Positions 6,960 through 14,636 of a DNA stretch of 20,463 nt are shown piece by piece. Position 1 is the first letter of the stretch. Every line of letters begins with the position of its first letter. This stretch comes from DASUSH01 sp050996575 (GTDB lineage Bacteria; Actinomycetota; Thermoleophilia; Solirubrobacterales; 70-9). Location: assembly GCA_050996575.1 (NCBI GenBank), contig JBPCRS010000128.1:1-20463 (forward strand), in the 5' to 3' direction. Both the position numbers and the translations under genes were made by a program. The notes below the pieces were generated by a model, which did no database searches, was not told where the DNA came from, and saw nothing but the letters and a program-made list of their open reading frames with translations.

Positions 6960-9779
6960 CTATTCGAGCTCGCGAAGCACGCGGTGGAGGATGCCACCGT
7001 GCTGGAAGTACTTGACTTCATTGGGAGTATCGAGCCGGATTCGGGCTTCGAACTCGACCGGGTCCGACCCCTCGCCGTCGGCGCTGACCGACACCGATTT
7101 CGCCTCGCCGTTGTCAAGATCGCCGACGGTGATCGTCTCCTCGCCGGTCAGACCGAGTGACTCGAGCGTCTCGCCTTCGGGGAGCTGAAGCGGCAGTACC
7201 CCCATCCCGATCAGGTTCGAGCGATGGATCCGCTCGAAGCTCTCCGCGAGCACGGCGCGGACGCCGAGCAGCGCCGTTCCCTTCGCCGCCCAGTCGCGCG
7301 ACGAGCCGGATCCGTACTCCTTGCCGGCGAGAACGACGAGCGGAATGCCCTCGTCGGCGTATGCCATCGCCGCCTGATAGATCGTCGTCGTCTCGCCGTC
7401 GGGGAAATGGCGTGTAAATCCGCCCTCTTTCTCGACCAGCTTGTTGCGCAGACGGACGTTGGCGAAGGTACCGCGGATCATCACCTCGTGGTTGCCGCGG
7501 CGCGATCCGTAGGAGTTGAAGTCGCGGGCCTCGACGCCGTTCTCGATCAGCCATTCGCCGGCCGGGCTCTGCTTCTTGATCGCCCCGGCAGGTGAGATGT
7601 GGTCGGTCGTCACCGAGTCGCCGAGCACGGCAAGCACGCGGGCGCCTTCGATCGGCTCGACCGGCTTCGGCTGCTTGTCCATGCCCTCGAAAAAAGTCGG
7701 GCGGCGGACGTAAGTCGAGTCCGGCCAGGCGTAGCGGTCGCCCTCGGGGATGTCGAGTCCCTGCCAGCGCTCGTCGCCCGTGAAGACGTCGGCGTAGCTC
7801 TTCGTGAACATCTCGGCGCGGACCGCCTCGGCGACCGCGTCTTTGACCTCCTCCGAGCTCGGCCAGATGTCGGAGAGGAAGACGGGCTCGCCGTCGGAGC
7901 CTTCGCCGAGCGGCTCCGCGGTCAGGTCGATGTCCATCCGCCCGACAAGGGCGTACGCGACGCAAAGTGGCGGCGAGGCGAGGTAGTTGTTGCGGACGTC
8001 GGGATTGATCCGGCCCTCGAAGTTGCGGTTGCCGGAGAGCACCGAGCAGACGACCAGGTCCTTCTCGGCGACCGCCTCGGAGATCACCTCCGGCAGTGGG
8101 CCCGAGTTGCCGATGCAGGTCGTGCAGCCGTAACCGACGAGGTTGAACTTGAGCTTGTCGAGGTACTCGTCGAGCCCGGAGCGCTTCAGGTAGTCGGTGA
8201 CCACGGTCGAGCCCGGGGCGAGCGAGGTCTTCACCCACGGCTTGACGTCGAGCCCTGCCTCGACGGCGCGCTTCGCGACCAGGCCGGCGCCGAGCATGAC
8301 CGAGGGGTTCGAGGTGTTGGTGCAGGAGGTGATCGCGGCGATCACGACACGGCCGTGGTCGAGGTCGGTCTCGGTGCCGTCCTCGAGCGTGATTTCGACG
8401 CGGTCGTCAGTCGGGTGCGTTTCGGCAACGGCGGCGCCCCCCTCGCCGATCACCGACTCCCTTGGCTTTCCTTCCTCGCTCGAGTGGTCCTCACCCGGCG
8501 GGTCGGAGGCGGGGAAGGAATCGGCGTTCGCCTTGTCGCGCGCGTTGCCAAGCACCTTCGCCGCCCCCTCGTTGTGCGCGGCGAGCGACTCGAGAAAGGC
8601 CGACTTGGAGTCCGACAGCGCGATCCGGTCCTGGGGACGCTTCGGGCCGGCGATCGAGGGGTCGACGGCGGAGAGGTCGAGCTCGAGCGTGGCGGAGAAG
8701 GTCGGCTCCTCGGAGTCGGAGTCGTGGAAGAGTCCCTGCTCCTTGGTGTAGGCGTCGACGAGCTCGATCAGCTCGGTCGGGCGCCCGGTGAACTCGAGAT
8801 AGCGCAGCGTCTCCTTGTCGGGCGGGAAGATCGCGCAGGTCGAGCCGAACTCCGGCGACATGTTGCCGATCGTCGCGCGGTCGGCGAGGCCGAAGCCGGC
8901 GCGACCCGGGCCGAAGAACTCGACGAACATGCTGACGACGCCGCGCTCGCGCAGCATCTCGGTGACGCGGAGGACGAGGTCGGTCGCGGTCGCGCCCTCG
9001 GGGAGCTCGCCGGTGAGCTTGAACCCGAGCACCTGCGGCAGCAGCATCGAGATCGGCTGGCCGAGCATCGCCGCCTCGGCCTCGATTCCGCCGACTCCCC
9101 AACCGAGCACGCCGAGGCCATTGATCATCGTCGTGTGCGAGTCGGTCCCGACGAGCGTGTCGGGATACGCAGGCGTCGGACCATCGCCGTTCGAGTCCGG
9201 TGAGAAGACGACCTGACCGAGGTACTCGAGGTTGACCTGGTGGCAGATCCCGGTCGCCGGCGGGACGACGCGGAAGCCCTCGAACGCGGTCTGCCCCCAG
9301 CGCAGGAAGCCGTAGCGCTCCTCGTTTCGCTCGTAGTCGCGGTCGGCATTGATGTCGAAGGCCCTGTCGCTGCCGAAGGCGTCGACCTGGACCGCGTGGT
9401 CGATGACGAGGTCGACCGGGACGCGCGGGTTGATTCGCTTCGGGTCGCCGCCGAGCTCGTCGATCGCGTCGCGCATCGCAGCGAGGTCGACGACGGCCGG
9501 CACGCCGGTGAAGTCCTGCATCAAAACGCGGGCGGGCTGGAACGGGATCTCCTCGGAGGGGTCGGCCTTTGCGTCCCAGCGAGCGATCGTCTCGACGTCC
9601 GCCTCGGTCACCGACTCGCCGTCCTCGAGCCGCAGGACGTTCTCGAGCAGGACCTTGAGCGAATAGGGAAGCCGGGCGACGTCGAACTTCTCCTGAAGGG
9701 CATCGAGCCGGTGGATCTCGTAGGTCTTGTCGCCGACCTCCAGCTCGGCCCGTGCGCCGAAACTATCGCTCTCGCTCAT
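6960..9779 (-). CDS. acnA: Aconitate hydratase A
   Basis: This enzyme isomerises citrate to isocitrate via cis-aconitate in the TCA cycle, in the cytoplasm. The protein is 939 aa, as expected for the AcnA/IRP type with an actinobacterial insertion (about 430-475, acidic, containing SFPASDPPGEDHSSE). Cluster ligands for [4Fe-4S] are visible: Cys486 in TSCTNTSNP, and Cys552 and Cys555 in GCTTCIGNSGPL. Active-site strings include VGTDSHTTMINGLGVLGWGVGGIEAE, VTTDHISPAG, YGSRRGNHEVM and KEYGSGSSRDWAAKG. The ATG at 9779 is preferred over a start at 9836, which would read through a 34-bp palindrome. GATACT ends 6 nt before this ATG, so the mRNA is probably leaderless. It lies downstream of a short-chain dehydrogenase on the same strand, but the regulatory region between suggests its own promoter. 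Confidence 0.97.
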   Translation of the reverse strand: MSESDSFGARAELEVGDKTYEIHRLDALQEKFDVARLPYSLKVLLENVLRLEDGESVTEADVETIARWDAKADPSEEIPFQPARVLMQDFTGVPAVVDLAAMRDAIDELGGDPKRINPRVPVDLVIDHAVQVDAFGSDRAFDINADRDYERNEERYGFLRWGQTAFEGFRVVPPATGICHQVNLEYLGQVVFSPDSNGDGPTPAYPDTLVGTDSHTTMINGLGVLGWGVGGIEAEAAMLGQPISMLLPQVLGFKLTGELPEGATATDLVLRVTEMLRERGVVSMFVEFFGPGRAGFGLADRATIGNMSPEFGSTCAIFPPDKETLRYLEFTGRPTELIELVDAYTKEQGLFHDSDSEEPTFSATLELDLSAVDPSIAGPKRPQDRIALSDSKSAFLESLAAHNEGAAKVLGNARDKANADSFPASDPPGEDHSSEEGKPRESVIGEGGAAVAETHPTDDRVEITLEDGTETDLDHGRVVIAAITSCTNTSNPSVMLGAGLVAKRAVEAGLDVKPWVKTSLAPGSTVVTDYLKRSGLDEYLDKLKFNLVGYGCTTCIGNSGPLPEVISEAVAEKDLVVCSVLSGNRNFEGRINPDVRNNYLASPPLCVAYALVGRMDIDLTAEPLGEGSDGEPVFLSDIWPSSEEVKDAVAEAVRAEMFTKSYADVFTGDERWQGLDIPEGDRYAWPDSTYVRRPTFFEGMDKQPKPVEPIEGARVLAVLGDSVTTDHISPAGAIKKQSPAGEWLIENGVEARDFNSYGSRRGNHEVMIRGTFANVRLRNKLVEKEGGFTRHFPDGETTTIYQAAMAYADEGIPLVVLAGKEYGSGSSRDWAAKGTALLGVRAVLAESFERIHRSNLIGMGVLPLQLPEGETLESLGLTGEETITVGDLDNGEAKSVSVSADGEGSDPVEFEARIRLDTPNEVKYFQHGGILHRVLRELE

Positions 9780-9785
9780 GCTTCC

Positions 9786-9791
9786 AGTATC
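9786..9791 (-). promoter_or_regulatory. Candidate -10 element of aconitase
   Basis: GATACT on the minus strand ends 6 nt upstream of the aconitase ATG, the same spacing as CATACT before the glucose/sorbosone dehydrogenase-like gene. This would put the transcription start at the A of ATG. An A-rich tract (AAAAAAA, minus strand 9797-9803) lies just upstream. No clear -35 hexamer is seen. Confidence 0.4.
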
Positions 9792-9818
9792 CCCGATTTT
9801 TTTGGAAATCACCGATTC

Positions 9819-9852
9819 GTCGTTTGACCACACCACCGTGTGGTCAAACGAC
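9819..9852. promoter_or_regulatory. Perfect 15+4+15 inverted repeat, probable operator upstream of aconitase
   Basis: GTCGTTTGACCACAC (9819-9833), spacer CACC, then its exact reverse complement (9838-9852). A further direct copy of GTCGTTT lies at 9859-9865. The right half also contains TGGTC-AAAC-GACCA. No T-run follows on either strand, so it is not a usual terminator for the upstream dehydrogenase gene. If the aconitase transcript starts at its ATG, the repeat spans about -40 to -73, a position typical of activators. The binding protein is unknown; an iron-, citrate- or redox-responsive regulator would be plausible but is not shown. Confidence 0.65.
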
Positions 9853-9867
9853 CAAAGCGTCGTTTAT

Positions 9868-10665
9868 CTAGCGCTTGTCAGTCTGGCCCCGCGCGATCTC
9901 GTCGGCCACCTCCGCCGCCTTGCGGCCCGCGACGCGGCCGGAGAGCTCGGGGGCGACCATGCCGATCTTGCCGAGCGCGCGCTGTCGAAGCGGCGCGACC
10001 GTGATTTCACCTCGGTTGCGCTCGATCGCTCTGACGACCGCACCCGAGACCTGCTCGGGCGTTGCGGTGCCAAGACCCGGCGGCGGCTTCGCGCCGCTGT
10101 CGGCGAACATGCCCGCGTCGCGCACGGCACCGGGTGAAATCACCGAGACGCCGACGCCGGTTCCTCGCAGGTCCTCGCGCAGGCAAAGGGCGAAGCCGCG
10201 AAGGCCGAACTTGGTTGCCGCGTAGAGCGAGGCGTTGGGAGTCGACGCCTGGCCGGAGATCGAGGAAAGGAAGACAAGGTGGCCATCGCCGCGTTCGCGC
10301 AGCACCGGGAACAGCGAGCGTGCCATCCGCACGGGAGATTCGAGGTTGACTCGAAGTGCTCGGCCGACTTCTTCCTGAGAGAAGCCGTCGAGCGCACCCG
10401 CCGCAGGCAGGCCGGCGTTTGCGACGAGGGCATCGACCTCCCCGGCCTCTGCAAGAAGCTCGAGCGCGGCGCCCTCCTCGGCTAGGTCACTGACGATCGC
10501 CCGGTGCCGATCACCCGGCAGTGAGCCGACGAGCTCGTCGAGTTGGTCGGCCTTGCGCGAGCTGGCGATCACGGTCGCCCCACGCCCGGCGAGCGCAGCG
10601 GCGATCGCGCGCCCGAGACCGCCGGTGGCCCCGGTCAAAAGCGCCGTCTTACCTCGCAGCTCCAT
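9868..10665 (-). CDS. Short-chain dehydrogenase/reductase (SDR)
   Basis: This 265-aa classical SDR is expected to be an NAD(P)H-dependent oxidoreductase acting on an unknown alcohol/carbonyl substrate. The Rossmann motif TGATGGLG is at 11-18, NAG at 83-85, Asn108 in RVNLES, and the catalytic triad Ser135 / Tyr148 / Lys152 (YAATK). SSRK at 35-38 after strand 2 favours NADPH over NADH. After the PG loop (ISPGAVRD) the C-terminus has a 40-residue extension rich in Arg/Ala. The ATG is embedded in an 18-bp palindrome and lacks a Shine-Dalgarno sequence. The gene is divergent from the penicillin-acylase-family gene and upstream of aconitase. Confidence 0.9.
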   Translation of the reverse strand: MELRGKTALLTGATGGLGRAIAAALAGRGATVIASSRKADQLDELVGSLPGDRHRAIVSDLAEEGAALELLAEAGEVDALVANAGLPAAGALDGFSQEEVGRALRVNLESPVRMARSLFPVLRERGDGHLVFLSSISGQASTPNASLYAATKFGLRGFALCLREDLRGTGVGVSVISPGAVRDAGMFADSGAKPPPGLGTATPEQVSGAVVRAIERNRGEITVAPLRQRALGKIGMVAPELSGRVAGRKAAEVADEIARGQTDKR

Positions 10666-10681
10666 CTCATGCAGATGAGAT
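10664..10681. promoter_or_regulatory. Palindrome overlapping the SDR start codon
   Basis: ATCTCAT-GCAG-ATGAGAT is a perfect 7-bp inverted repeat. It overlaps two bases of the SDR start codon (10663-10665, minus strand). It could be a repressor site in the divergent control region with the acylase gene, or in mRNA a hairpin that hides the start codon. A second AUG lies 5 nt upstream out of frame. Confidence 0.4.
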
Positions 10682-10775
10682 CGAGCCGAACTCGAGCGCG
10701 GGAAGCTGACTTGGAGGATTCGGCGGTTTCATTCGATCAACCTATCTGACCGGCGCGCCCGCGAACCACCCTGGG

Positions 10776-10781
10776 TAGGCT
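10776..10781 (+). promoter_or_regulatory. Candidate -10 element of the penicillin-acylase-family gene
   Basis: TAGGCT fits TAnnnT and ends 8 nt before the ATG at 10790. There is no recognisable Shine-Dalgarno sequence in that space, again suggesting a near-leaderless message. The -35 region is not recognisable. Confidence 0.3.
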
Positions 10782-10789
10782 GGCCGTCG

Positions 10790-13186
10790 ATGGGGCTGCG
10801 GGCAAGTATCGGCGCGTTCTCGGGCGCGATCCTCGCGGTGATCGCGGCCGCAGCGCTGCCTTCGGCCGCCGGCGCCGAGACCCTCGAGGCGCTCTCGGTG
10901 CTTCCGCCTGGCCAGAGCGGCTTCGTCTCCTCCACCGGCGTCGCCAGCGGCACCGGCTCGCCGCACTTGACCGATCAGGTCGAGCTGTTCAACAACTTCG
11001 AGTACAAGCCGTTCGACTTCAACCAGCCGGGGACGAGCGAAACGCCGAAGCAAGGCGTCGAGATCGTCCGCGACTCATTCGGCGTTCCCTCGATCACCGC
11101 GCAGACCGACGCCGACGGCTGGTGGGGCGTCGGCTACGCGGTCGCCCAGGATCGCCTCTTCCAGCTCGAGTTGTTCAAGCGCGCGACATCCGGCCGGCTC
11201 GCCGAGATCCTCGGCTCCAGCTACCTCGACGACGACCTGATCGCCCGTCGCGACTACTACACCGACGCCGAGATCGACGCGATGATCGCCGAGCTTCCGG
11301 AGCAGTTCCAGACCCGCATCGAGGCTTACCGCGACGGGATCAACGCCTGGATCGCGCGTGTGCGCCAAACCCCCGCCAACCTCCCCGGCGAGTTCGCCGC
11401 GCTCGGCGTCTCGCTGACCGACTGGACCGTCCGCGACTCGGCCCGGGTCGGCGTCTTCCTCGCCCGGACCGTTCCCTCGAGCGACGGGGCCGAGCTCGCC
11501 AACGCCGAGGCGCTCGAGGGGATCGGGGCGAAGAACTTCGACACGCTGCACCCGGTCCGCACCCCGGGGAGGCGGATCACCGTGCCCAAGTCCGAGGGCA
11601 CCTTCCCCGCCCAGCCCGGCCGCAGCCGGCGTAACGAGAAGGCCGGATTCAAAAAGACGCAGAAGTTCCTCGCGGCGACCGACCTCTCGCGCGTCGAGGA
11701 CACCACCGAGCACCTCGCCACCCGGGCCGGCGTCCCCGCCGCGAACGACCCCGGCGCCGACCTGCGCCGGATCCTGCCAAGCCCGGGCGGTTCGTTCATG
11801 TGGGCGATCGCGGGCGACGATCGCGCCTACCAGTACAACGGGCCCCAGCTCGGTTTCTCGATCCCCGAGCTGTTCGTCGAGTTCGAGCTGCACTCGCCGG
11901 AGCTGCCGAGCATCCGCGGGGTCAGCGCGGCCGGAGTGCCGCTCGTCGGCATCGGACACAACGGCAATGTCGCCTGGGGGTTCACCTCCGGGCTTTCCGA
12001 CGAAGACGACCTCTACGTCGAGGACGTCACCGCGCCCGAGACCTACAGCTTCGAGGGCGCCGAGCGGAAGATGGAGTGCCGCGACGAGCGCTTCGACTTC
12101 CGCAGCCCGCCGACCGATCTCCCCGACCTGCCGACCAACCCCGGGGCGCCGGCCGGCTCGGTAACCGAGCGGGTCTGCCGGACCATTCACGGTCCGGTGC
12201 AGCAGACCGGCGAGGGAGTTGCGCTGGCCCGCCGCTACGCGATCTGGGGCCGAGAGCTCGAGACGCTGGTCGGGATCGACATGCTGAACAAGGCGGAGAC
12301 GATCGCCGACGTCGACCGGGCGATGCAGAATGTGACCTGGAACGAGAACGTGATCGCCGCCGACGAGAACGGCGACATCGGCTACTGGCACCCGGGCCTG
12401 CACCAGCTAAAGCCAAAGCGCTGGGACGAGCGCCTGCCGTTCCCCGGGACCGGCGAGGCCGAGTGGCGCGGCCTGCTGCCACGGCGACAGACGCCGAACG
12501 TGATCAACCCCGAACAGGGCTGGCTGGCGAACTGGAACAACCCGCCCTCCTCCGGCTGGACGAACGGCGACGGCGAGGCGCGCGAGCGCCTGACCGGAAA
12601 GTTCCACCGTGTTCGCATCCTTCAGCGCGAGGTGGCGCGGGTGACGCGTAACCCGAACTTCAACAAGCACACCGCGATCGTCGAGACGACGGGGACGACT
12701 GCTCAGCAGTTCCCGTTCTTCAAGCCCGAGCTGAAGCGCGCCCGGCGAAGCGCGAACGAGGACGGCAGCGCTCTGCTCGACGAGCTCGCGAGCTGGGACG
12801 GCAGCTACCACCGCACCGCCGCCGACGGCACGGTCGACGCCAGCGTTGCGATCTGGGAGGAATATAAGGACCGGCTCGAGGCGATCCTGCTCAAGCCGAT
12901 GGGTGAGAAGGCGGCGATCCTCGCCGGCCAGACCGGTGCCTCGCACGAGTTCGACATCACCAACGGCGAGGCCGCCGCGATCCGGCTGCTCGGGCCGAAG
13001 CAATACGGCCGAGCGGCGAACTCGGCGGCTACGGCGCTCGCCGAGCGCTTCGGATCGACCGACCCGGCCGCCTGGCGCGAGCCGCGGCGGATGTACGAGG
13101 TCGGCGCCCAGGGCGCGGGCTCGGCGCCGGACCTGCCGTTCTTCGATCGCGGCACCTGGAACCAATCGGTGATGGTCGGCAAGTGA
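10790..13186 (+). CDS. Secreted penicillin-acylase-family (S45) Ntn hydrolase
   Basis: This 798-aa precursor has a signal peptide (about 1-29, hydrophobic ILAVIAAAALPSAAGA, possible cleavage after AGA), so it acts outside the cytoplasm. The alpha-chain motifs are VEIVRDSFGVPSITA and WWGVGYAVAQDRLFQLELFKR. Autoprocessing should free Ser335 as the N-terminal nucleophile in PGGSFMWAIAG; the usual S-N-x-W is here S-F-M-W. The beta chain has GHNGNVAWGFTSG, VTWNENVIAADENGDIGYWHPG and LANWNNPPSSGW (Asn581-Asn584, oxyanion region). The family cleaves amides (penicillins, acyl-homoserine lactones, lipopeptides), and the substrate cannot be assigned. The predicted TAT-less signal and the family imply periplasm-like or secreted activity. 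It is followed 26 bp later by a thioredoxin-fold mini-gene. Confidence 0.92.
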   Translation: MGLRASIGAFSGAILAVIAAAALPSAAGAETLEALSVLPPGQSGFVSSTGVASGTGSPHLTDQVELFNNFEYKPFDFNQPGTSETPKQGVEIVRDSFGVPSITAQTDADGWWGVGYAVAQDRLFQLELFKRATSGRLAEILGSSYLDDDLIARRDYYTDAEIDAMIAELPEQFQTRIEAYRDGINAWIARVRQTPANLPGEFAALGVSLTDWTVRDSARVGVFLARTVPSSDGAELANAEALEGIGAKNFDTLHPVRTPGRRITVPKSEGTFPAQPGRSRRNEKAGFKKTQKFLAATDLSRVEDTTEHLATRAGVPAANDPGADLRRILPSPGGSFMWAIAGDDRAYQYNGPQLGFSIPELFVEFELHSPELPSIRGVSAAGVPLVGIGHNGNVAWGFTSGLSDEDDLYVEDVTAPETYSFEGAERKMECRDERFDFRSPPTDLPDLPTNPGAPAGSVTERVCRTIHGPVQQTGEGVALARRYAIWGRELETLVGIDMLNKAETIADVDRAMQNVTWNENVIAADENGDIGYWHPGLHQLKPKRWDERLPFPGTGEAEWRGLLPRRQTPNVINPEQGWLANWNNPPSSGWTNGDGEARERLTGKFHRVRILQREVARVTRNPNFNKHTAIVETTGTTAQQFPFFKPELKRARRSANEDGSALLDELASWDGSYHRTAADGTVDASVAIWEEYKDRLEAILLKPMGEKAAILAGQTGASHEFDITNGEAAAIRLLGPKQYGRAANSAATALAERFGSTDPAAWREPRRMYEVGAQGAGSAPDLPFFDRGTWNQSVMVGK

Positions 13187-13212
13187 TCGAGCATCTGTAG
13201 AGGATCGACCGG

Positions 13213-13503
13213 ATGAAGCTCTACATCTGCTGGGGGACTTTCCAGACACCGCGGCCCGGAGGCCACCCCTGCGCCAACGCCTACGAGGCGCTGCGCGACG
13301 CCGGCCACGAGCCCGAGGTGATCAAGGTCCGCGGCCTCGGCGTCGGCCCGTCGTTCATGCACCTGACCACCGGAGGTCGCCGCGAGGTCGAAGAGCTGAC
13401 CGGGAAGCGCACAGTGCCCGTCCTCGTCACCGACGACGGCGAGGCGATCAGCGATTCGAAGCGGATCATCGAGTGGGCCGAGGCCCACCCGGCACTCGCA
13501 TAA
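13213..13503 (+). CDS. Glutaredoxin/GST-N-like thioredoxin-fold mini-protein, copy 1
   Basis: This 96-aa protein looks like the N-terminal domain of a glutathione S-transferase or a glutaredoxin: strand MKLYICWGT, a helix after HPCANAYEALRDAG, the cis-proline segment TVPVLV (67-72) and a closing SDSKRIIEWAE helix. Where glutaredoxins have C-P-x-C, this has G-H-P-C, so only the second (resolving-position) Cys20 remains; an extra Cys6 sits in the first strand. A normal dithiol mechanism is therefore unlikely. A GAGG ribosome binding site lies 9 nt before the ATG. The next gene is a paralogue. Function is unknown. Confidence 0.8.
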   Translation: MKLYICWGTFQTPRPGGHPCANAYEALRDAGHEPEVIKVRGLGVGPSFMHLTTGGRREVEELTGKRTVPVLVTDDGEAISDSKRIIEWAEAHPALA

Positions 13504-13506
13504 GAT
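13501..13506 (+). promoter_or_regulatory. Candidate -10 element overlapping a stop codon
   Basis: TAAGAT fuses the TAA stop of the first mini-gene with a TAnnnT hexamer and ends 6 nt before the GTG of the second. The second gene has no Shine-Dalgarno sequence, so it may be made from a leaderless internal transcript or by translational coupling. Confidence 0.3.
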
Positions 13507-13512
13507 CGCATT

Positions 13513-13812
13513 GTGAAGCTCTATGTCTGCTGGGGTACATGGACGGGTGCAACCCCGCGGCCCTTCCGAAGAGCAGAATCGCACCCTTGCGGCGTCGCGA
13601 ACGAGGCGTTGAAGGAGGCCGGTCACGATCCGCAGGTCGTCCGCTGCTTCGGCTGGGAGGCTCTCCCTTGGGTGTTCAACCTCACGCCGGGACGGCGCAA
13701 AGCCAAACAGCTGACCGGTGCGACGACCGTCCCCGTTCTCGTTACCGACGAGGGGAACGTTGTCGCGGGCTCGAGCGAAATCGCAGCTTGGGCTGGTCGG
13801 AGCCAGCCATAG
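13513..13812 (+). CDS. Glutaredoxin/GST-N-like thioredoxin-fold mini-protein, copy 2
   Basis: This 99-aa protein is a paralogue of the preceding one: both begin MKLY-x-CWGT, and both have HPC before the first helix (here Cys26), an E-A-L-[RK]-[DE]-A-G-H-[ED]-P helix, TVPVLVTD (72-79) and a terminal AW/EWA segment. It carries a five-residue insertion before HPC and a third cysteine (Cys45). As in copy 1, the first cysteine of the C-x-x-C motif is absent (S-H-P-C). The GTG start is 9 nt after the upstream stop. The pair forms a two-gene operon behind the acylase gene. Divergence between the copies is clear, so the duplication is old. Confidence 0.78.
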   Translation: MKLYVCWGTWTGATPRPFRRAESHPCGVANEALKEAGHDPQVVRCFGWEALPWVFNLTPGRRKAKQLTGATTVPVLVTDEGNVVAGSSEIAAWAGRSQP

Positions 13813-13846
13813 CGCGCAATCCTGGTCTCGCTGGAGGCATCGACGA

Positions 13847-14581
13847 ATGGCCCTACGTTTAACCCAGGTATCTCGCGGGGTCTACCGGTTGGCCACCCGC
13901 TACACGAATTGGTACCTGCTCGAAGACGGAGGCCGACTCACCGTTCTCGATGCGGGACTGCCGGGAGACTGGCGTGAATTCTCCTCGGCCCTGGCACGGC
14001 TCGGGCATACGCCGGATGACATCGACGCCGTACTGATCACCCACCACCACCCCGACCATGCGGGCAACGCGGAGCGCCTCCGAGCATCTGGGGCGCGGGT
14101 GCTCTCGCACCCTGCTGACGCCGCCTATCTTCGCGGGGAGAGGCGGCTTAGCAGCAGGGGTGTCGTGCGGTTTCTGTGGCACCCCTGGTATGCCGTCTAC
14201 ATGCTGCATCTGGTGGCCCGAGGGGTAACCCGGGTGCCAGCGGTCGCTCAACTTGACGAGCTCGCCGATGGCGAGGTCGTGGATGTGCCGGGATCTCCCC
14301 GAGTCGTCCACGCGCCCGGTCACACCGCTGGTAGTTGCGCATTGTTTCTGGAGGATCGATCGCTGTTGTTCAGCGGCGACGCGTTAGTGACCCTCGATAT
14401 GACTCGGGGTCGAACAGGTCCTCAAATCATTCGAGGTCCGCACACCGAAAATCCCCAACTGGCCATGGAGTCGCTCGAGGCGCTTGCCGCTACGAATGCC
14501 GCCACCGTCCTGCCCGGTCACGGCGAGCCCTGGCCGAGGGGAGTGAAGAACGCGGTCGACATTGCTCAACAGGCGGGGTAA
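13847..14581 (+). CDS. MBL-fold metallo-hydrolase
   Basis: This 244-aa metallo-beta-lactamase-fold enzyme has all seven metal ligands visible: His66, His68, Asp70 and His71 in THHHPDHAG, His159 in APGHTAG, Asp178 in FSGDAL and His225 in LPGHGEPW. It should be a dinuclear-metal hydrolase of the glyoxalase II/RNase Z-like type; the substrate is unknown. The ATG at 13847 is preceded by GGAGG with 9-nt spacing, which decides it over an earlier in-frame start at 13718 that would overlap the previous gene. Its 3' end is close to csoR, which may even begin inside it, suggesting co-transcription. Confidence 0.9.
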   Translation: MALRLTQVSRGVYRLATRYTNWYLLEDGGRLTVLDAGLPGDWREFSSALARLGHTPDDIDAVLITHHHPDHAGNAERLRASGARVLSHPADAAYLRGERRLSSRGVVRFLWHPWYAVYMLHLVARGVTRVPAVAQLDELADGEVVDVPGSPRVVHAPGHTAGSCALFLEDRSLLFSGDALVTLDMTRGRTGPQIIRGPHTENPQLAMESLEALAATNAATVLPGHGEPWPRGVKNAVDIAQQAG

Positions 14582-14618
14582 AACCGAGCGTATCGACCTT
14601 CCTGTCGTCAAGCGCGGA

Positions 14619-14624
14619 TACGAT
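14619..14624 (+). promoter_or_regulatory. Candidate -10 element of csoR
   Basis: TACGAT (TAnnnT) ends 12 nt before the GTG at 14637. This supports the short csoR start rather than a TTG at 14562 inside the upstream gene. No CsoR-type box is seen here, so csoR would not be strongly self-repressed. Confidence 0.25.
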
Positions 14625-14636
14625 CGTTTCGCGAAG

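Noticed and set aside
7599..9203. 534-codon plus-strand frame opposite aconitase
   Set aside because: It is antisense to a gene with all aconitase motifs intact and has low-complexity Arg/Val/Gly/Asp composition.
9777..9836. Earlier in-frame start for aconitase at 9836
   Set aside because: It would translate half of the 34-bp palindrome and add 19 residues not expected for the family; the ATG at 9779 sits 6 nt after a -10-like hexamer.
9841..9854. FadR/GntR-type site TGGTC-AAAC-GACCA
   Set aside because: It is contained in the larger perfect inverted repeat and its 5-bp arms alone do not justify naming a regulator family.
13718..13846. Earlier in-frame start for the MBL-fold gene
   Set aside because: It overlaps the second mini-protein gene and adds a basic tail; the ATG at 13847 has a GGAGG site at good spacing.
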